Below are positions 1-8,239 of a DNA stretch of 35,442 nt, in pieces (the stretch's first letter is position 1; the number at the start of each line of letters is the position of its first letter). The position numbers and the translations under genes are program-made. This DNA comes from Candidatus Solincola daggyaiensis (GTDB taxonomy: Bacteria; Actinomycetota; Geothermincolia; Geothermincolales; RBG-13-55-18). The stretch spans positions 1 through 35,442 of the forward strand of contig JACVJD010000023.1 of NCBI GenBank assembly GCA_015711825.1, given 5' to 3'. The notes below the pieces were generated by a model. It saw nothing but the letters and a program-made list of their open reading frames with translations, ran no database searches and had not been told where the DNA came from.

Positions 1-1
1 T

Positions 2-121
2 GGCGAGCGGATGCGAGCTGCAGGCGAGCGCGGCGAGGACGGGGCCTGGCACGCATACCTCCGCGCGATGTCCCGGAGGGAGGCAGCTCGGTGCCGTTCG
101 TCGTGGCCAAGCGTGATTTAA
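2..121 (+). CDS. possible 3' end of an unidentified gene
   Basis: Reading frame 2 is open from the left edge to a TAA at 119-121 and would encode about 39 residues ending in RSSWPSVI. It stops one base before the converging gene that ends at 123, which is the tight tail-to-tail packing seen elsewhere in the window. The peptide is rich in Arg, Ala and Glu and I recognise no family. In GC-rich DNA an open frame of this length can occur by chance, so the call rests on position more than on content. Confidence 0.3.
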   Translation, partial: GERMRAAGERGEDGAWHAYLRAMSRREAARCRSSWPSVI

Positions 122-122
122 G

Positions 123-629
123 TCAGGATTCCGTCATTCTCGTGATCGCCGCAGCCAGTTCATCCGCCCTCTGGGAACCGAACAGCACTTTTTTCCCGCC
201 CACCATTTCCAGCTGCACGCCGCGGTTTCCGCTCACGTTGTAGGCCTTGCCTCCTCGGGCCCAACGTATCCCCCAGCCGCCGTACTCCAGGATGGGGCGG
301 TAGGTGCGTGCCTCGGCACGCAGGATGTCCGCCCTCGCTATCTCGTGCCAGCGCCGGTGAAAAGGGTAGTAGCGGAAACGAATCCCCTCCCCGCGCACCT
401 CCACCACCAGCCGCGCCGAGATAAAAAGCAAGGGCAGCCCTAATCCGACCAGCAGCCAGATGAGAACGATCAGCCAGTCCGGCGCCGGACGGTCATCGAA
501 CTCCTTTCCCGCTATCACCTGGTAGATGAACGCGGACCAGGCGAAGCCCGAGGCCGCCGCTAACAGAAACCACGCCCACCACAGGCGGAAACGCTGTTCC
601 TCGCGGAACGTGGCTCTACCCTCGCACAT
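123..629 (-). CDS. small two-helix membrane protein of unknown function
   Basis: The 168-residue product starts with a charged segment (FREEQRFRLWWAW), followed by two hydrophobic helices at about residues 17-37 and 51-72, then a soluble basic C-terminal domain with a strand-rich look (GIRFRYYPFH, YNVSGNRGVQL). This layout matches small bacterial membrane proteins annotated only as DUFs (DUF6141-like is my best guess). I chose the ATG at 629 because AGGAAGGGG lies just upstream. A longer reading frame extends to 770, but its extra residues are Arg-rich and not protein-like. It stands alone, followed by nothing on its strand. The function is unknown; the C-terminal domain would be cytoplasmic if the basic residues follow the positive-inside rule. 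Confidence 0.7.
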   Translation of the reverse strand: MCEGRATFREEQRFRLWWAWFLLAAASGFAWSAFIYQVIAGKEFDDRPAPDWLIVLIWLLVGLGLPLLFISARLVVEVRGEGIRFRYYPFHRRWHEIARADILRAEARTYRPILEYGGWGIRWARGGKAYNVSGNRGVQLEMVGGKKVLFGSQRADELAAAITRMTES

Positions 630-678
630 AACGCCGGACCCCTTCCTTCTCCTGGGCGGACAATGCCGCTGTAAGCCC

Positions 679-706
679 TTTATACATGCGACGTCAGGCA
701 AAACAA
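679..706 (-). promoter_or_regulatory. candidate promoter of the two-helix membrane protein gene
   Basis: On the minus strand TTGTTT (701-706) and TATAAA (679-684) are separated by 16 bases, about 50 bases upstream of the chosen start at 629. The local sequence is clearly more AT-rich than its surroundings. This is a moderate match to a housekeeping sigma promoter. Confidence 0.45.
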
Positions 707-791
707 GCCTGTCGGCTACGCCTCGCCGTAGTCCGCGCACATGATGGACCCACCTTGCGCGGCCCCGCATACCGACGCCAACCCCAGTATA

Positions 792-3242
792 TCAAGCTTT
801 CTCGCCCGCGCCGCGCCTGCGCTCCATCCTGCCCGCCCACCAGGCGAGGAGGGAGGGCAGGACCAGCAGCGAGGCCAGGAGGGCGAAGGTCAGCGAGAGG
901 GCGGTGATGCCCCCGAAGCGGCGCAGTGGGGTCACATCGCTGGCGGCGATGATGGCGAAGGCGCCGGCGGTGGTCACCGCCGCGGCCAACAGGGCCTTGC
1001 CCACGTGCATCACGGTGCGGCGTATGGCCTCGTCGATCTCCACCCCTCCCTCGTGCCACTCCTCGCGGAAGCGGTGGGTTACGTGGATGCCGAAGTCGAT
1101 CCCCGCCCCGATGACCAGCGAGGATATCATCACGGTCATGAAGTCCAGGGACCAGCCCAGGAGCACCAGCGAGCCGATCTCCAGCGCGATGCCCAAAAAG
1201 ACCACGCTGGTCGCCGCCAGGCCGAAGAATACCGATTTGAAGACCAGCATCACCACCAGGGCGCAGAGCAGCAGCGCCAGCCCGGAGGTCTTGAGCTGGG
1301 TGGGCAGGATGTTGCTCAGGAGGTCGCTCATGAGCACGGGCATGCCGCTGTAACCCATGCTCAGCGCGGGGTTCTCGGCGGTCACCCGCGCCCCGGCATC
1401 GCGCATGATCCTGGTGATGCGCTCCATATCGCTCTCCACCCCGCGGGCGACGCGCACGCTGATCATGGCCGTCTTCCCGTCCTGGCTGACGAGGCGCGCC
1501 CCGCCTCCGCCCCCGTTGCCCTGCAGCTTCATGAGGGATGAGATGATTTTCTCCTTGTCGTCGGGGATGGCGCCCTGGTTGACGTTGCGCACCACGTCCG
1601 CGATGCTCATCACCTTGTCGCGCGAGATCAGGGGCTCGCCGTTCTCGTCCAGCTCCCCGGTGGAGGATATCTCCTCTTCGTAGCGCAGCATGGAGCGCAG
1701 GCTCTCCGGCTCCAGGATATCCCCCTCCACCAGGGCGTAGGCCACGCTCTGCCCTCCGAAGTACTCGCCGATCTTGCGCGAGGCCAGCATGGAGGGGGTA
1801 TCTCCTTTCATCATCTTGGAGAGGTCGGCCTCGGTGGAGAGGTTGAAGCCCAGGGCGATGCACCCCGCGAGGATGATGACGGTTATGATCCCCACCGCCA
1901 GGCGGTGGTGTTCCGAGAGCACCGCGAGCCTGGCCAGGGAGCGGTCAAGCCATGATTCCCCTTCGCCTTTCCGGCGCCTGCTGTTTTTACGCTCCCAGCG
2001 CTCCTGCGCCCTGCCCCCGCGGTCACGCAGCACGATGGCGGCCGGCAGCAGGGTCACGGAGAGGAGGAAGCTGAAAAGAACGCCCGCCACGCAGAGCACC
2101 CCGAACTGCACGATAGGAGGCATATCGGAGATGGCGAAGGAGGCGAACCCGAAGGCGGTGGTCACGGCGGTGAGGAACACCGCCACCCCGGTGGTCACCA
2201 CCGCGGCCACCGAGGAGGCGTGGGGGTCCTTGCCGCTCCGGCGTTCCTCGTAATAGCGCGACATAACGTGGATGGCATAGGCGATGTCCACCCCCAGCAG
2301 CAGCGGCATGATAGCCGTGCTCTGATAGGTGAAGGGAAAGCCCAGCCATCCCGAGAGGCCCATCACCCAGATGATGGTGAGGATGATGACCCCCAGGGTC
2401 AGCAACACGTCCGACAGCCTGCGGAAAGTGAAGAAGAGCACGATGACGATGAAGATCAAGGCCAGCCCGAAGAGCAGACGCGTCTCCTTCATGGTCTGCT
2501 GGTTGGAATCGCGGTTCTGGGTGGCGCTCCCGCTCTCGTAGAGGTCGATGCCCGCGAGGCCGGCGAAGTATTCCCGCGTGCTCTCCTCGAAGGCCCCCAC
2601 CCTTTTGATCTGCTGGGAGGTGTTGAGGTCCGGGTTTATCTTGGCCGTGATGAGTATGGCGTCTCCCCCGCGGGAGATGCCCTTTACCCCGCCCCCGGGC
2701 ATCCCCAGCCTGCCGGCGCGCTCGGCGGAGTACTCCATGTTCCTGTGCACCTGCTCCACCAGCTCCTCGTCTCCCAGGGAATCGACCTTGTGCAGGAGCG
2801 GTTCGTCCCCGGGCTCCGCCCCGGTCACCGGGAAGTAGCTCATGCCGTCCAGCGGGGTCTCCACCTCTATTACGAAGCTCTCCCATACCTCGGCATCCTT
2901 CTGGATGTGTGCGGGATAACCCGCGACCTTGCGCAGCACGCCGCCGGAGAGCACCTCCCCTTCCAGCAGTATCTGCTCCTCGCTGGTGCCCCCGAAGACG
3001 TCCTCCGCCTTATCCAGGACCCTGACCGACTCCATATCCTTGGGGAGCATGCTCTTGTATCCGTACTCCGACTTCAGGAACTTGAAGCCCCCCAGCGCCA
3101 GCGCGGTGACCGCCAGCACCATGATGATGACCGGTACGGGCCTCTTCTCGCTCTGCGACGCCAGCCACCTGAACACCTTCTCTACCACTTTTTTTCGCGC
3201 CTCCTTCTCCAGCTTATACGCCCTGCTCCATTCCCTTTTCAT
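792..3242 (-). CDS. RND-superfamily exporter, MMPL/HAE-3 type
   Basis: The 816-residue protein has the duplicated RND layout. One helix lies near residues 36-52, followed by a large extracytoplasmic loop and a five-helix block at about 255-405. A second half then repeats this: a helix near 445-467, another loop, and a final block at about 645-805. Helix 4 and its counterpart carry matching acidic motifs (GVDIAYAIHVMSRYYEE and GAGIDFGIHVTHRFREE), as expected for proton-driven RND pumps. Length and single-chain form fit actinobacterial and archaeal MMPL proteins rather than AcrB. AGGGG-type Shine-Dalgarno sequence precedes the ATG. It lies 71 bases downstream of, and in the same direction as, a MarR gene, so it is probably the exporter that regulator controls. 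The substrate (lipid, hopanoid or drug) cannot be read from sequence. Confidence 0.9.
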   Translation of the reverse strand: MKREWSRAYKLEKEARKKVVEKVFRWLASQSEKRPVPVIIMVLAVTALALGGFKFLKSEYGYKSMLPKDMESVRVLDKAEDVFGGTSEEQILLEGEVLSGGVLRKVAGYPAHIQKDAEVWESFVIEVETPLDGMSYFPVTGAEPGDEPLLHKVDSLGDEELVEQVHRNMEYSAERAGRLGMPGGGVKGISRGGDAILITAKINPDLNTSQQIKRVGAFEESTREYFAGLAGIDLYESGSATQNRDSNQQTMKETRLLFGLALIFIVIVLFFTFRRLSDVLLTLGVIILTIIWVMGLSGWLGFPFTYQSTAIMPLLLGVDIAYAIHVMSRYYEERRSGKDPHASSVAAVVTTGVAVFLTAVTTAFGFASFAISDMPPIVQFGVLCVAGVLFSFLLSVTLLPAAIVLRDRGGRAQERWERKNSRRRKGEGESWLDRSLARLAVLSEHHRLAVGIITVIILAGCIALGFNLSTEADLSKMMKGDTPSMLASRKIGEYFGGQSVAYALVEGDILEPESLRSMLRYEEEISSTGELDENGEPLISRDKVMSIADVVRNVNQGAIPDDKEKIISSLMKLQGNGGGGGARLVSQDGKTAMISVRVARGVESDMERITRIMRDAGARVTAENPALSMGYSGMPVLMSDLLSNILPTQLKTSGLALLLCALVVMLVFKSVFFGLAATSVVFLGIALEIGSLVLLGWSLDFMTVMISSLVIGAGIDFGIHVTHRFREEWHEGGVEIDEAIRRTVMHVGKALLAAAVTTAGAFAIIAASDVTPLRRFGGITALSLTFALLASLLVLPSLLAWWAGRMERRRGAGEKA

Positions 3243-3313
3243 CCCCTTTCCGCCGGCGGTGCCGCCGGGCGCCGCCCGAGGTCACGGCATCCCGCTCGGA
3301 AGAGGGCTCCCGC

Positions 3314-3781
3314 TCAACCCGCGCCTCTCCCGCCGCCGCGCGCCGCCTCCAATTGGTCGCCTATCTTTTTGAACACCGCCAGCAGGCACTCCCTCTCGGA
3401 AGGGGAGAGGCCGCGCAGCACCGCCTTCATGTCCTCCACGCGCGCTCTCTCGACGCGCGATGCAAGGCGCTTGCCCTTGGGGGTGAGGGTGAGCCTTACC
3501 ACACGCCGGTCCTCGCGGTCGCGAGCCCTGGTTATGAGGCCCTTCTCCAGCAGGCGGTCCGCCATGCGGGTGATGACGCCCTGCGTCACGCAAAGGCTCC
3601 TGGCCACCTCGCCCGCGGTCACGCCTCCCCTTTCCGCGATGAGGAGAAGGAGCATCACCTGGGGAAAGGAGAGGTCCTCTCCCGCTTTCCACCTCCGTTC
3701 CTCTCGGAAACCGTGGAAGGCGCGCATGAGCGCCTCCAGCAGCTCGCGGGCGTAGCGGTCGAGTTCTTGCTCGTTTTCCAT
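3314..3781 (-). CDS. MarR-family transcriptional regulator
   Basis: The 155-residue protein has the MarR fold. N-terminal and C-terminal helices provide dimerisation, with a winged helix-turn-helix at about residues 38-100. The recognition helix region reads VTAGEVARSLCVTQGVITRMADRLLEKGLI, and the wing contains the hallmark DxRxxR segment (DREDRRVVRLTLTPKGK). MarR repressors bind palindromes as dimers and release DNA on binding small phenolic or lipophilic ligands. It precedes the MMPL exporter in the same direction, and a perfect inverted repeat lies 24 bases upstream of its start, so autoregulation together with the exporter is likely. The start ATG has AAGGAT about ten bases upstream. Confidence 0.9.
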   Translation of the reverse strand: MENEQELDRYARELLEALMRAFHGFREERRWKAGEDLSFPQVMLLLLIAERGGVTAGEVARSLCVTQGVITRMADRLLEKGLITRARDREDRRVVRLTLTPKGKRLASRVERARVEDMKAVLRGLSPSERECLLAVFKKIGDQLEAARGGGRGAG

Positions 3782-3804
3782 ACCGGTTTATCCTTGACTA
3801 AACC

Positions 3805-3827
3805 AATATTTGACTCTAACAAATATT
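3805..3827. promoter_or_regulatory. candidate MarR operator, perfect inverted repeat
   Basis: AATATTTG (3805-3812) and CAAATATT (3820-3827) are exact reverse complements with a 7-base spacer. They sit in an AT-rich patch in otherwise GC-rich DNA, 24-46 bases upstream of the marR start. Size and symmetry fit a MarR dimer site overlapping the promoter. A TTGACT hexamer also occurs twice here on the plus strand (3794 and 3810). Confidence 0.55.
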
Positions 3828-4218
3828 AACCTGGATGATAGCGGCCGCGCGCCGCGGCGTCAAGACCCCCGGGCGCCCGCAAGGGCGCGAGGCGGAAGCG
3901 CAGAGGCACGCGGTGCGACGTATTTCCCTATAACCCGGGCGGTCGAGCGCGTCGAGCCGGCGCAGCGGGCGTGCCATCCGGCGCTCTTGAGGAACCGTGC
4001 AAAAGAAAAGGGCTGTAGCGGTGCCATCCCTTGTACAGGAGCGCCGGGCTCATCGACCAAGCTCGTGTTTCCCTCGCGAGCGCCGGCGATATCCTCGGCA
4101 GCGGCGGCGACAGGGGCGAGGGGTTTTTCGAATATGCCCGTGTTTCCACACGAGTTCTATGGCGACATCCCCCGCGCGGGCAACGACAGGGGAGGCGAGT
4201 TCATCAGCTATACTCGTG
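3828..4218. other. intergenic stretch without recognisable genes
   Basis: Between the marR promoter and the end of lgt I see no frame with protein-like composition on either strand, no tRNA, and no clear terminator. Open frames here are Arg/Ala/Pro-rich GC-driven artefacts. Confidence 0.5.
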
Positions 4219-5031
4219 TCACCCCTGCCGTATCTCCTCCGCCGCTTCCCCGTCCCGGCGCGCTTCCTTCTCTCCAATATCCGAAACCGCCACGGCACCG
4301 GCCCCTGTCCTCCTCTCCCTGAGGAGGACGAGCAGGGCGGCGGACACGGCGAGGGCGAGGCTTACCGCCTGGAAGAAAAGGCCGGCCCGCGCGTCGGCGT
4401 GAAAGCGGAAGAACTCGTTGATGAAGCGCACCAGGCCGTAGCCGGCAAGGGAGAGCAAAAAAAGGTCCCAGGGGCGCCGCAGCCGCTTCCTCACCAGCAG
4501 GAGCACCACGAAAACCGCCGCGTCCATGACCATCTCGTAGAGCTGCGTGGGGTGCACCGCGGTGGCGGCGCCCGGAAAGGTCACCGCCCAGGGCAACCCC
4601 GAGGGTTTGCCGCCGCAGCAACCGTTGAGGAAGCACCCCACCCTGGCGACGGCCAGGGAGAGGGGCAGCGCGAGCCCCACGGAGTCGGCGACCTCCCCCG
4701 TCGGAAGGCCCATACGCCTCACCAGGAGAACGCAGCAGGGCACGGCCAGGGCCAGCCCGCCGTAATAGACCAGTCCCCGCATGTTGAAGTCGAAAACCTG
4801 TCCCCATTTCCCGGAGAACTGTTCCAGGTGTCCGGCGACGTAGAAGATGCGCGCCCCCAGCACGCCGCTTATGGCCGCCACCGCCCCTATCATGTACGCC
4901 GCCGACGCGTCCTGGCCGCGCCTCGCGAGCTCATGGCGGACCACGAATATCCCCGTCAGAAAGGCGAGGAAGAGCATCACCCCGTAGGAATATACCGGGT
5001 AGGAGGCGATGTGAAAGAGCACCGGGCGCAT
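4219..5031 (-). CDS. lgt: prolipoprotein diacylglyceryl transferase
   Basis: This integral membrane enzyme transfers diacylglycerol from phosphatidylglycerol to the lipobox cysteine of prolipoproteins. The 270-residue chain has about seven hydrophobic helices. It shows the family signature ARVGCFLNGCCGG (around residues 148-160), in the Cys-containing variant common in Gram-positives. It also has the conserved YYGG motif, HPTQLYE, and the late RFINEFFRFH segment that holds the conserved Arg. Length is typical. The start ATG at 5031 is preceded by AAGGAAGGA. The C-terminal tail after the last helix is a charged, variable extension. It is not obviously in an operon; a direct repeat region lies upstream. 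Confidence 0.95.
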   Translation of the reverse strand: MRPVLFHIASYPVYSYGVMLFLAFLTGIFVVRHELARRGQDASAAYMIGAVAAISGVLGARIFYVAGHLEQFSGKWGQVFDFNMRGLVYYGGLALAVPCCVLLVRRMGLPTGEVADSVGLALPLSLAVARVGCFLNGCCGGKPSGLPWAVTFPGAATAVHPTQLYEMVMDAAVFVVLLLVRKRLRRPWDLFLLSLAGYGLVRFINEFFRFHADARAGLFFQAVSLALAVSAALLVLLRERRTGAGAVAVSDIGEKEARRDGEAAEEIRQG

Positions 5032-5161
5032 GGCGGTCCTTCCTTTCTCGTTCCCGATCGACGCTTGACCACCATGATTTTAGCAGTATGCGCCTCGCCT
5101 TCCAGCGTGGTTTTGCATCTTGTAGCGGTCAAACATGGTCCGCATCGGAGGCGTTCCGGCT

Positions 5162-5275
5162 CATGCCGCGTTTCTTGAAGTCATCGCAGAGGGGCTTGGG
5201 AGGTCGACGTCTTCGACATCTTCGACGCCGCAGATAAGCATGCCGCGTTTCCTGAAGTGATCGCAGAGGGGCTTG
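5162..5275. repeat. two 37-bp direct repeats upstream of lgt
   Basis: Copies at 5162-5198 and 5239-5275 match at 35 of 37 positions (both begin CATGCCGCGTTTC and end GAGGGGCTTG). They are 77 bases apart, which is not a multiple of three, so the repeats are not an in-frame peptide repeat. The spacer contains smaller GTCTTCGACATCTTCGAC-type repetition. This may be a remnant of a mobile or regulatory element. Confidence 0.7.
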
Positions 5276-5314
5276 TCCTTAAAAAGAGGGAATGGGCGGT
5301 TCACGACCATCTCC

Positions 5315-6997
5315 TCAAGGCTCCTCCATGAGGATAAAAACGGCGGTGGTGGAATAATCCCCGGGGACATCCTCCCAATCCAGGGAGAGCATGAGGTCGA
5401 GATCCACATAAACCCCACCCGGTTGGGAGGTGCGGTCGCGGGCGGGGGAGAACATCTCCGCCCCCGCGAGGTCGAAGGACCTCCAGGCCCCCGCCCCTGC
5501 TAACGACCACTGCAGCCGGGAGATGGGAATGACCGCCGGGGGCGTCTGGGAATCGTCCTCCAGGTCGGTGCCGGCCCGCGCCAGCATGTTCCAGCGCGTG
5601 GAGCTCAGCACCCGCAGCCGCACCGCGTAGGGTGGGCTTCCGCCCCCCACCAGGTAGGGAGAGCCCTCGGGGCTCATGGCACCGAAGTCCACCGACCCCC
5701 CTCCCGGCGAGCCGTCCCGGTTGTAGGTCTCGGAAAGGCTCAGACTCAGGATGTCGGCGGTGCGGAAAGTCCAGGAATAGGGCGCCGCCAGGGGATTGCC
5801 GGCGAGATCCCTTACGCCCGCGCTGACGCTCGCGGTGTAGGTATAGCCGTAAAAGAGCTCGTCGGCGGGGTCAAAGGTAGCGGTCATAGCGCCCGCGTCA
5901 TAGCTCACGCTCCCGGGCACCGGGTTGCCTTCCTCGTCCACGAGGGTGAAGGTGGAGGCGTTGACGGTGCTGGCATCCACGCCGTTGGCCTCCAGGAAGC
6001 GCACCTGCACCTTCGCGCCCACCTCCACGTTGACCTCGCCGTCGGCCGGAGCGGTGCCTTCCACCCTGGGAGGTGTCCAGTCCACGACGACGCGGTTCCC
6101 GGCGCCCGGCGCCTCCACGTTGGCCACGGCGTCGGCGGCGCGGCTGCGTATCACGTACGCCCCCTCTCCCGGAATGGGCGACCAGTCGTAGAACCAGGAG
6201 GAGTAATCCCCCGGGGAGGCGGGGGTGGCCGGGGCCCAACCCGCGCCGCCGTCCACGGACACCTCCACCTGCGCGACCCCGCTGGCGTCGGGTGCCGGAT
6301 CCGAGGAGGTCCCCTCCAGCCTCAGGGAGACGGCATTGGTATAGGCGCCGTCGGCCGGGACGGCGACCGCCGAGGCCGGAGGCGTGATGTCGTATATGAA
6401 GCGCGCGCGCAGCAGGTCGATGTAGAGATCGGTGCGCAGGGAATCGGGGCCGCCGAGAACGGTGTCGGTATCGGCGATGCGAAGCTGGAATTGACCTGCC
6501 GCGCCCACGAACCTCCTGGCGAGGAGGCGGTCGCCGAGGGAAAAGCGGAGGGTATCGTCAGGCGCGGTGGGAAGCATCCCCAGGGGACGCCAGGCGGCAT
6601 CCCAGGCGCCCGCCTGGTAATCGTAGAAGCGCAGGTACCAGGCGTCGTCGGTCCTGGTCTGGTACCCCTCCAGGTCCACCTCTATATCCACGAGCTTCTC
6701 CCTGGAAGCCTCGCTGAAGGCCTGCCATCCACCCCAGGTCATATCCAGGTAACGAAACCCGCCTGAAAGCCCTTCGCGAACCCTCATGTAGGTGTTGTCG
6801 GAGGCCTGCACCGCGGTGAAGTCGCCGCTCACCCTGGCGCCACGCGTAAAGGTGGGGTTCGCGGTCGGCACCTTGTAGGCGGAATCCGCCCGGCCGCATT
6901 CGGGTATCGAGAACGACGCCATTGCGCACAGCAGCAACGCCGAGGCCAGGATGGGCAGCAACCGGCACGGCTTGGATGCAAGACCAAACCCCTTCAT
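5315..6997 (-). CDS. secreted multidomain protein with Ig-like and WxL-like C-terminal domains
   Basis: The 560-residue protein begins with a signal peptide (hydrophobic LLPILASALLLCAMASF, likely cleaved near residue 38). An N-terminal beta-rich domain follows, rich in Trp/Tyr and ending near YDITPPAS. Next are an Ig-like segment (EVSVDGGAGWAPA, VIRSRAADAVANVE) and a Big_5/SbsA-type Ig domain from TPPRVEGTAPADGE to YSWTFRTAD. The C-terminal ~140 residues (from about 418) align with the 175-residue protein at 9698: VDFGAMSPEGSPY versus VDFGGGSLDPETGSY, VLSSTRWNM versus VRSNVNWRL, and LSLDWEDVPGDYST versus LTVTWEESPDTYTA. The domain resembles WxL surface domains. The start overlaps the stop of the upstream gene as TGATG, implying translational coupling with the membrane-anchored partner. 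No sortase signal or C-terminal membrane anchor is present. Confidence 0.75.
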   Translation of the reverse strand: MKGFGLASKPCRLLPILASALLLCAMASFSIPECGRADSAYKVPTANPTFTRGARVSGDFTAVQASDNTYMRVREGLSGGFRYLDMTWGGWQAFSEASREKLVDIEVDLEGYQTRTDDAWYLRFYDYQAGAWDAAWRPLGMLPTAPDDTLRFSLGDRLLARRFVGAAGQFQLRIADTDTVLGGPDSLRTDLYIDLLRARFIYDITPPASAVAVPADGAYTNAVSLRLEGTSSDPAPDASGVAQVEVSVDGGAGWAPATPASPGDYSSWFYDWSPIPGEGAYVIRSRAADAVANVEAPGAGNRVVVDWTPPRVEGTAPADGEVNVEVGAKVQVRFLEANGVDASTVNASTFTLVDEEGNPVPGSVSYDAGAMTATFDPADELFYGYTYTASVSAGVRDLAGNPLAAPYSWTFRTADILSLSLSETYNRDGSPGGGSVDFGAMSPEGSPYLVGGGSPPYAVRLRVLSSTRWNMLARAGTDLEDDSQTPPAVIPISRLQWSLAGAGAWRSFDLAGAEMFSPARDRTSQPGGVYVDLDLMLSLDWEDVPGDYSTTAVFILMEEP

Positions 6998-7668
6998 CAA
7001 GGCTCACCCTCCCCGCCTTGCTCCGCCCGCTTGCCCCTGCCCCTCGCAAGGAACAGCGCCAACGAGGTCGCGCTCACCAGCAAGGCCCCCGCCAACGCGG
7101 CGGCCAGGACCCCCAGGGGGAAGCGGTCTTCCCCGCCGGTCCCGCCGCCCTCCGCCGCAAGCACCTCGATCTCCGCCAGCACCGCCACCCCTCCGGAGAA
7201 ACCCACGCCCTCGTTTTCCCCCTTGAACGGCTGGAAGGAAAGGGCGAAGCGATGGGTGCCCCGGTCGGCATCCTCCGGCACCCTCACCGTGAAAGGACAG
7301 CGCTCCCGCGCGCCCGGGAGGAGAGCTATCCTCTCCTTGCCCGGTATAACCCATGAACATATCTCGTCCACGGCGAGCACCGTCTCCCCTCCCTCTCCTT
7401 CCCTCACCAGCAACACCTCGGGCAGGAGCGTGACCTCCACGTCCCCCTGGTTGATGAGCTCCACCTCCACGCGGTGTTCCTCTCCCGGCGCCATGCTCAG
7501 GGGGATGCGCGTCGGCGTCACCGCCACCACCTCGCCGCATAGCGCCAGCCCTCCCTGGGCGGTGGTGGCCGCAAGGCACAACATCAGGGCCGGCGTGGCC
7601 AACGGCAGGAGGCTTTTCCTCCGTGCGGGCTTCACCGTGCCGGAAACCTCTGCTCCTTCCCCGGCCAT
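6997..7668 (-). CDS. membrane-anchored DUF916/WxLIP-like surface protein
   Basis: The 223-residue product has an N-terminal signal segment (LLPLATPALMLCLAATTAQG), then a single beta-sandwich domain opening with TPTRIPLSMAPGEEHRVEVELINQG. This pattern is typical of the DUF916 (WxL-interacting protein) N-terminal domain. A C-terminal membrane helix (VLAAALAGALLVSATSLALFL) is followed by a short basic tail, so the domain is displayed outside. The start at 7668 is preferred over in-frame starts at 7695 and 7704 because GAAGAAGGAG lies just upstream. It is translationally coupled (TGATG) to the large secreted protein, the arrangement expected of a WxL protein and its partner. It is shorter than Firmicutes WxLIPs, which usually have two extracytoplasmic domains. 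Confidence 0.65.
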   Translation of the reverse strand: MAGEGAEVSGTVKPARRKSLLPLATPALMLCLAATTAQGGLALCGEVVAVTPTRIPLSMAPGEEHRVEVELINQGDVEVTLLPEVLLVREGEGGETVLAVDEICSWVIPGKERIALLPGARERCPFTVRVPEDADRGTHRFALSFQPFKGENEGVGFSGGVAVLAEIEVLAAEGGGTGGEDRFPLGVLAAALAGALLVSATSLALFLARGRGKRAEQGGEGEP

Positions 7669-7948
7669 GTCGCTCCTTCTTCCGAAAACGGGCATGGCGG
7701 TCAAACCTCTACCTCGGCGAAAGAGCGGAATCCTTGCCGCCTTTCTCTACTATATCTTTCGGACGCGCGCAGCGGTTAGATTACCTGTTTCCGGTCAACG
7801 GCACCGCTCCCGCATGACCTGGATCAACCCCGCGGCCATCCCGTCTTCCGCCCCCCGAAGGTTTGAGGACGAGTATCCCCTGGCGGGCGGTTCTTGGCGC
7901 TTTCACTTCGTGGTGACGCCAGGGAGCCCAGGTCCACGCCCGCCCCGT

Positions 7949-7984
7949 GGGCGAGAGCCCGGCCGTTTACCGGGCCCCTCGCCC
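7949..7984. repeat. strong GC-rich hairpin in the divergent intergenic region
   Basis: GGGCGAG and CTCGCCC (7949-7955 and 7978-7984) enclose a second pair, CCCGG and CCGGG, around a CCGTTTA loop. There is no T-run on either side, so it is not a normal intrinsic terminator. It lies about 280 bases upstream of the 7668 start. Confidence 0.5.
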
Positions 7985-8042
7985 TCGATGCCATAAACAT
8001 TAGCAGGAGCGTTTCGAATTGAAGAAGGCCGGGAGGTCACCC

Positions 8043-8131
8043 TATCATCCTGACAAAACAAGCAAATGCTGCCGGGGGCATGGGGCGATCTCCCGAAGGT
8101 TCGCTCTGGGAACCATGGCCATGCGCCCGGC
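8043..8131 (+). promoter_or_regulatory. promoter-proximal structured element, copy A
   Basis: A -10-like TATCAT (8043-8048) is followed after 13 bases by GCAAAT (8062-8067). Then comes GCCGGGGGCATGG (8071-8083), which pairs with CCATGCGCCCGGC (8119-8131) at 12 of 13 positions. The loop contains a second hairpin (GGTTC 8098-8102 with GAACC 8110-8114). Copy B at 8240 has the same -10/13-base/GCAAAT spacing and the same GCCGGGGGC block. It may be a leader or small RNA element; the class is not one I can name. Confidence 0.45.
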
Positions 8132-8141
8132 CTACGAAGCT

Positions 8142-8185
8142 GAGGGGGTAAATTCAAGCAACTCCTGCAAATAACCCCCGCTCTT
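8142..8185 (+). terminator. possible terminator hairpin after element A
   Basis: GGGGGT (8144-8149) pairs with ACCCCC (8174-8179) across a 24-base AT-rich loop, followed by GCTCTTTCC. The T-run is short. If active, it would end a transcript starting near 8055 and make element A a short stand-alone RNA of about 130 bases. Confidence 0.3.
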
Positions 8186-8239
8186 TCCGACCGGCAGCTC
8201 CGCTTTCGGGCGACTTCCGCCCTCCTCGTTTCCCCATGC

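Noticed and set aside
694-1863. Long minus-strand frame inside the RND exporter gene
   Set aside because: Its translation is Arg/Gly/His-rich and lies in another frame of a clear membrane-protein gene; it is a GC-bias shadow.
3997-5178. Plus-strand frame opposite lgt
   Set aside because: Low-complexity Pro/Arg/His composition, antisense to a well-supported lgt gene.
5162-5275. CRISPR array
   Set aside because: Only two repeat copies with a single repetitive spacer, no cas genes in the window.
5161-5418. 85-residue minus-strand frame covering the direct repeats
   Set aside because: The two repeat copies are in different frames, there is no good ribosome site, and it overlaps the 3' end of the secreted protein gene.
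8062-8131. Cyclic-di-GMP-I riboswitch
   Set aside because: GCAAA followed by a GG-rich stem is reminiscent, but the GAAA tetraloop, receptor stem and the conserved CCGGGTT-type 3' block are not present.
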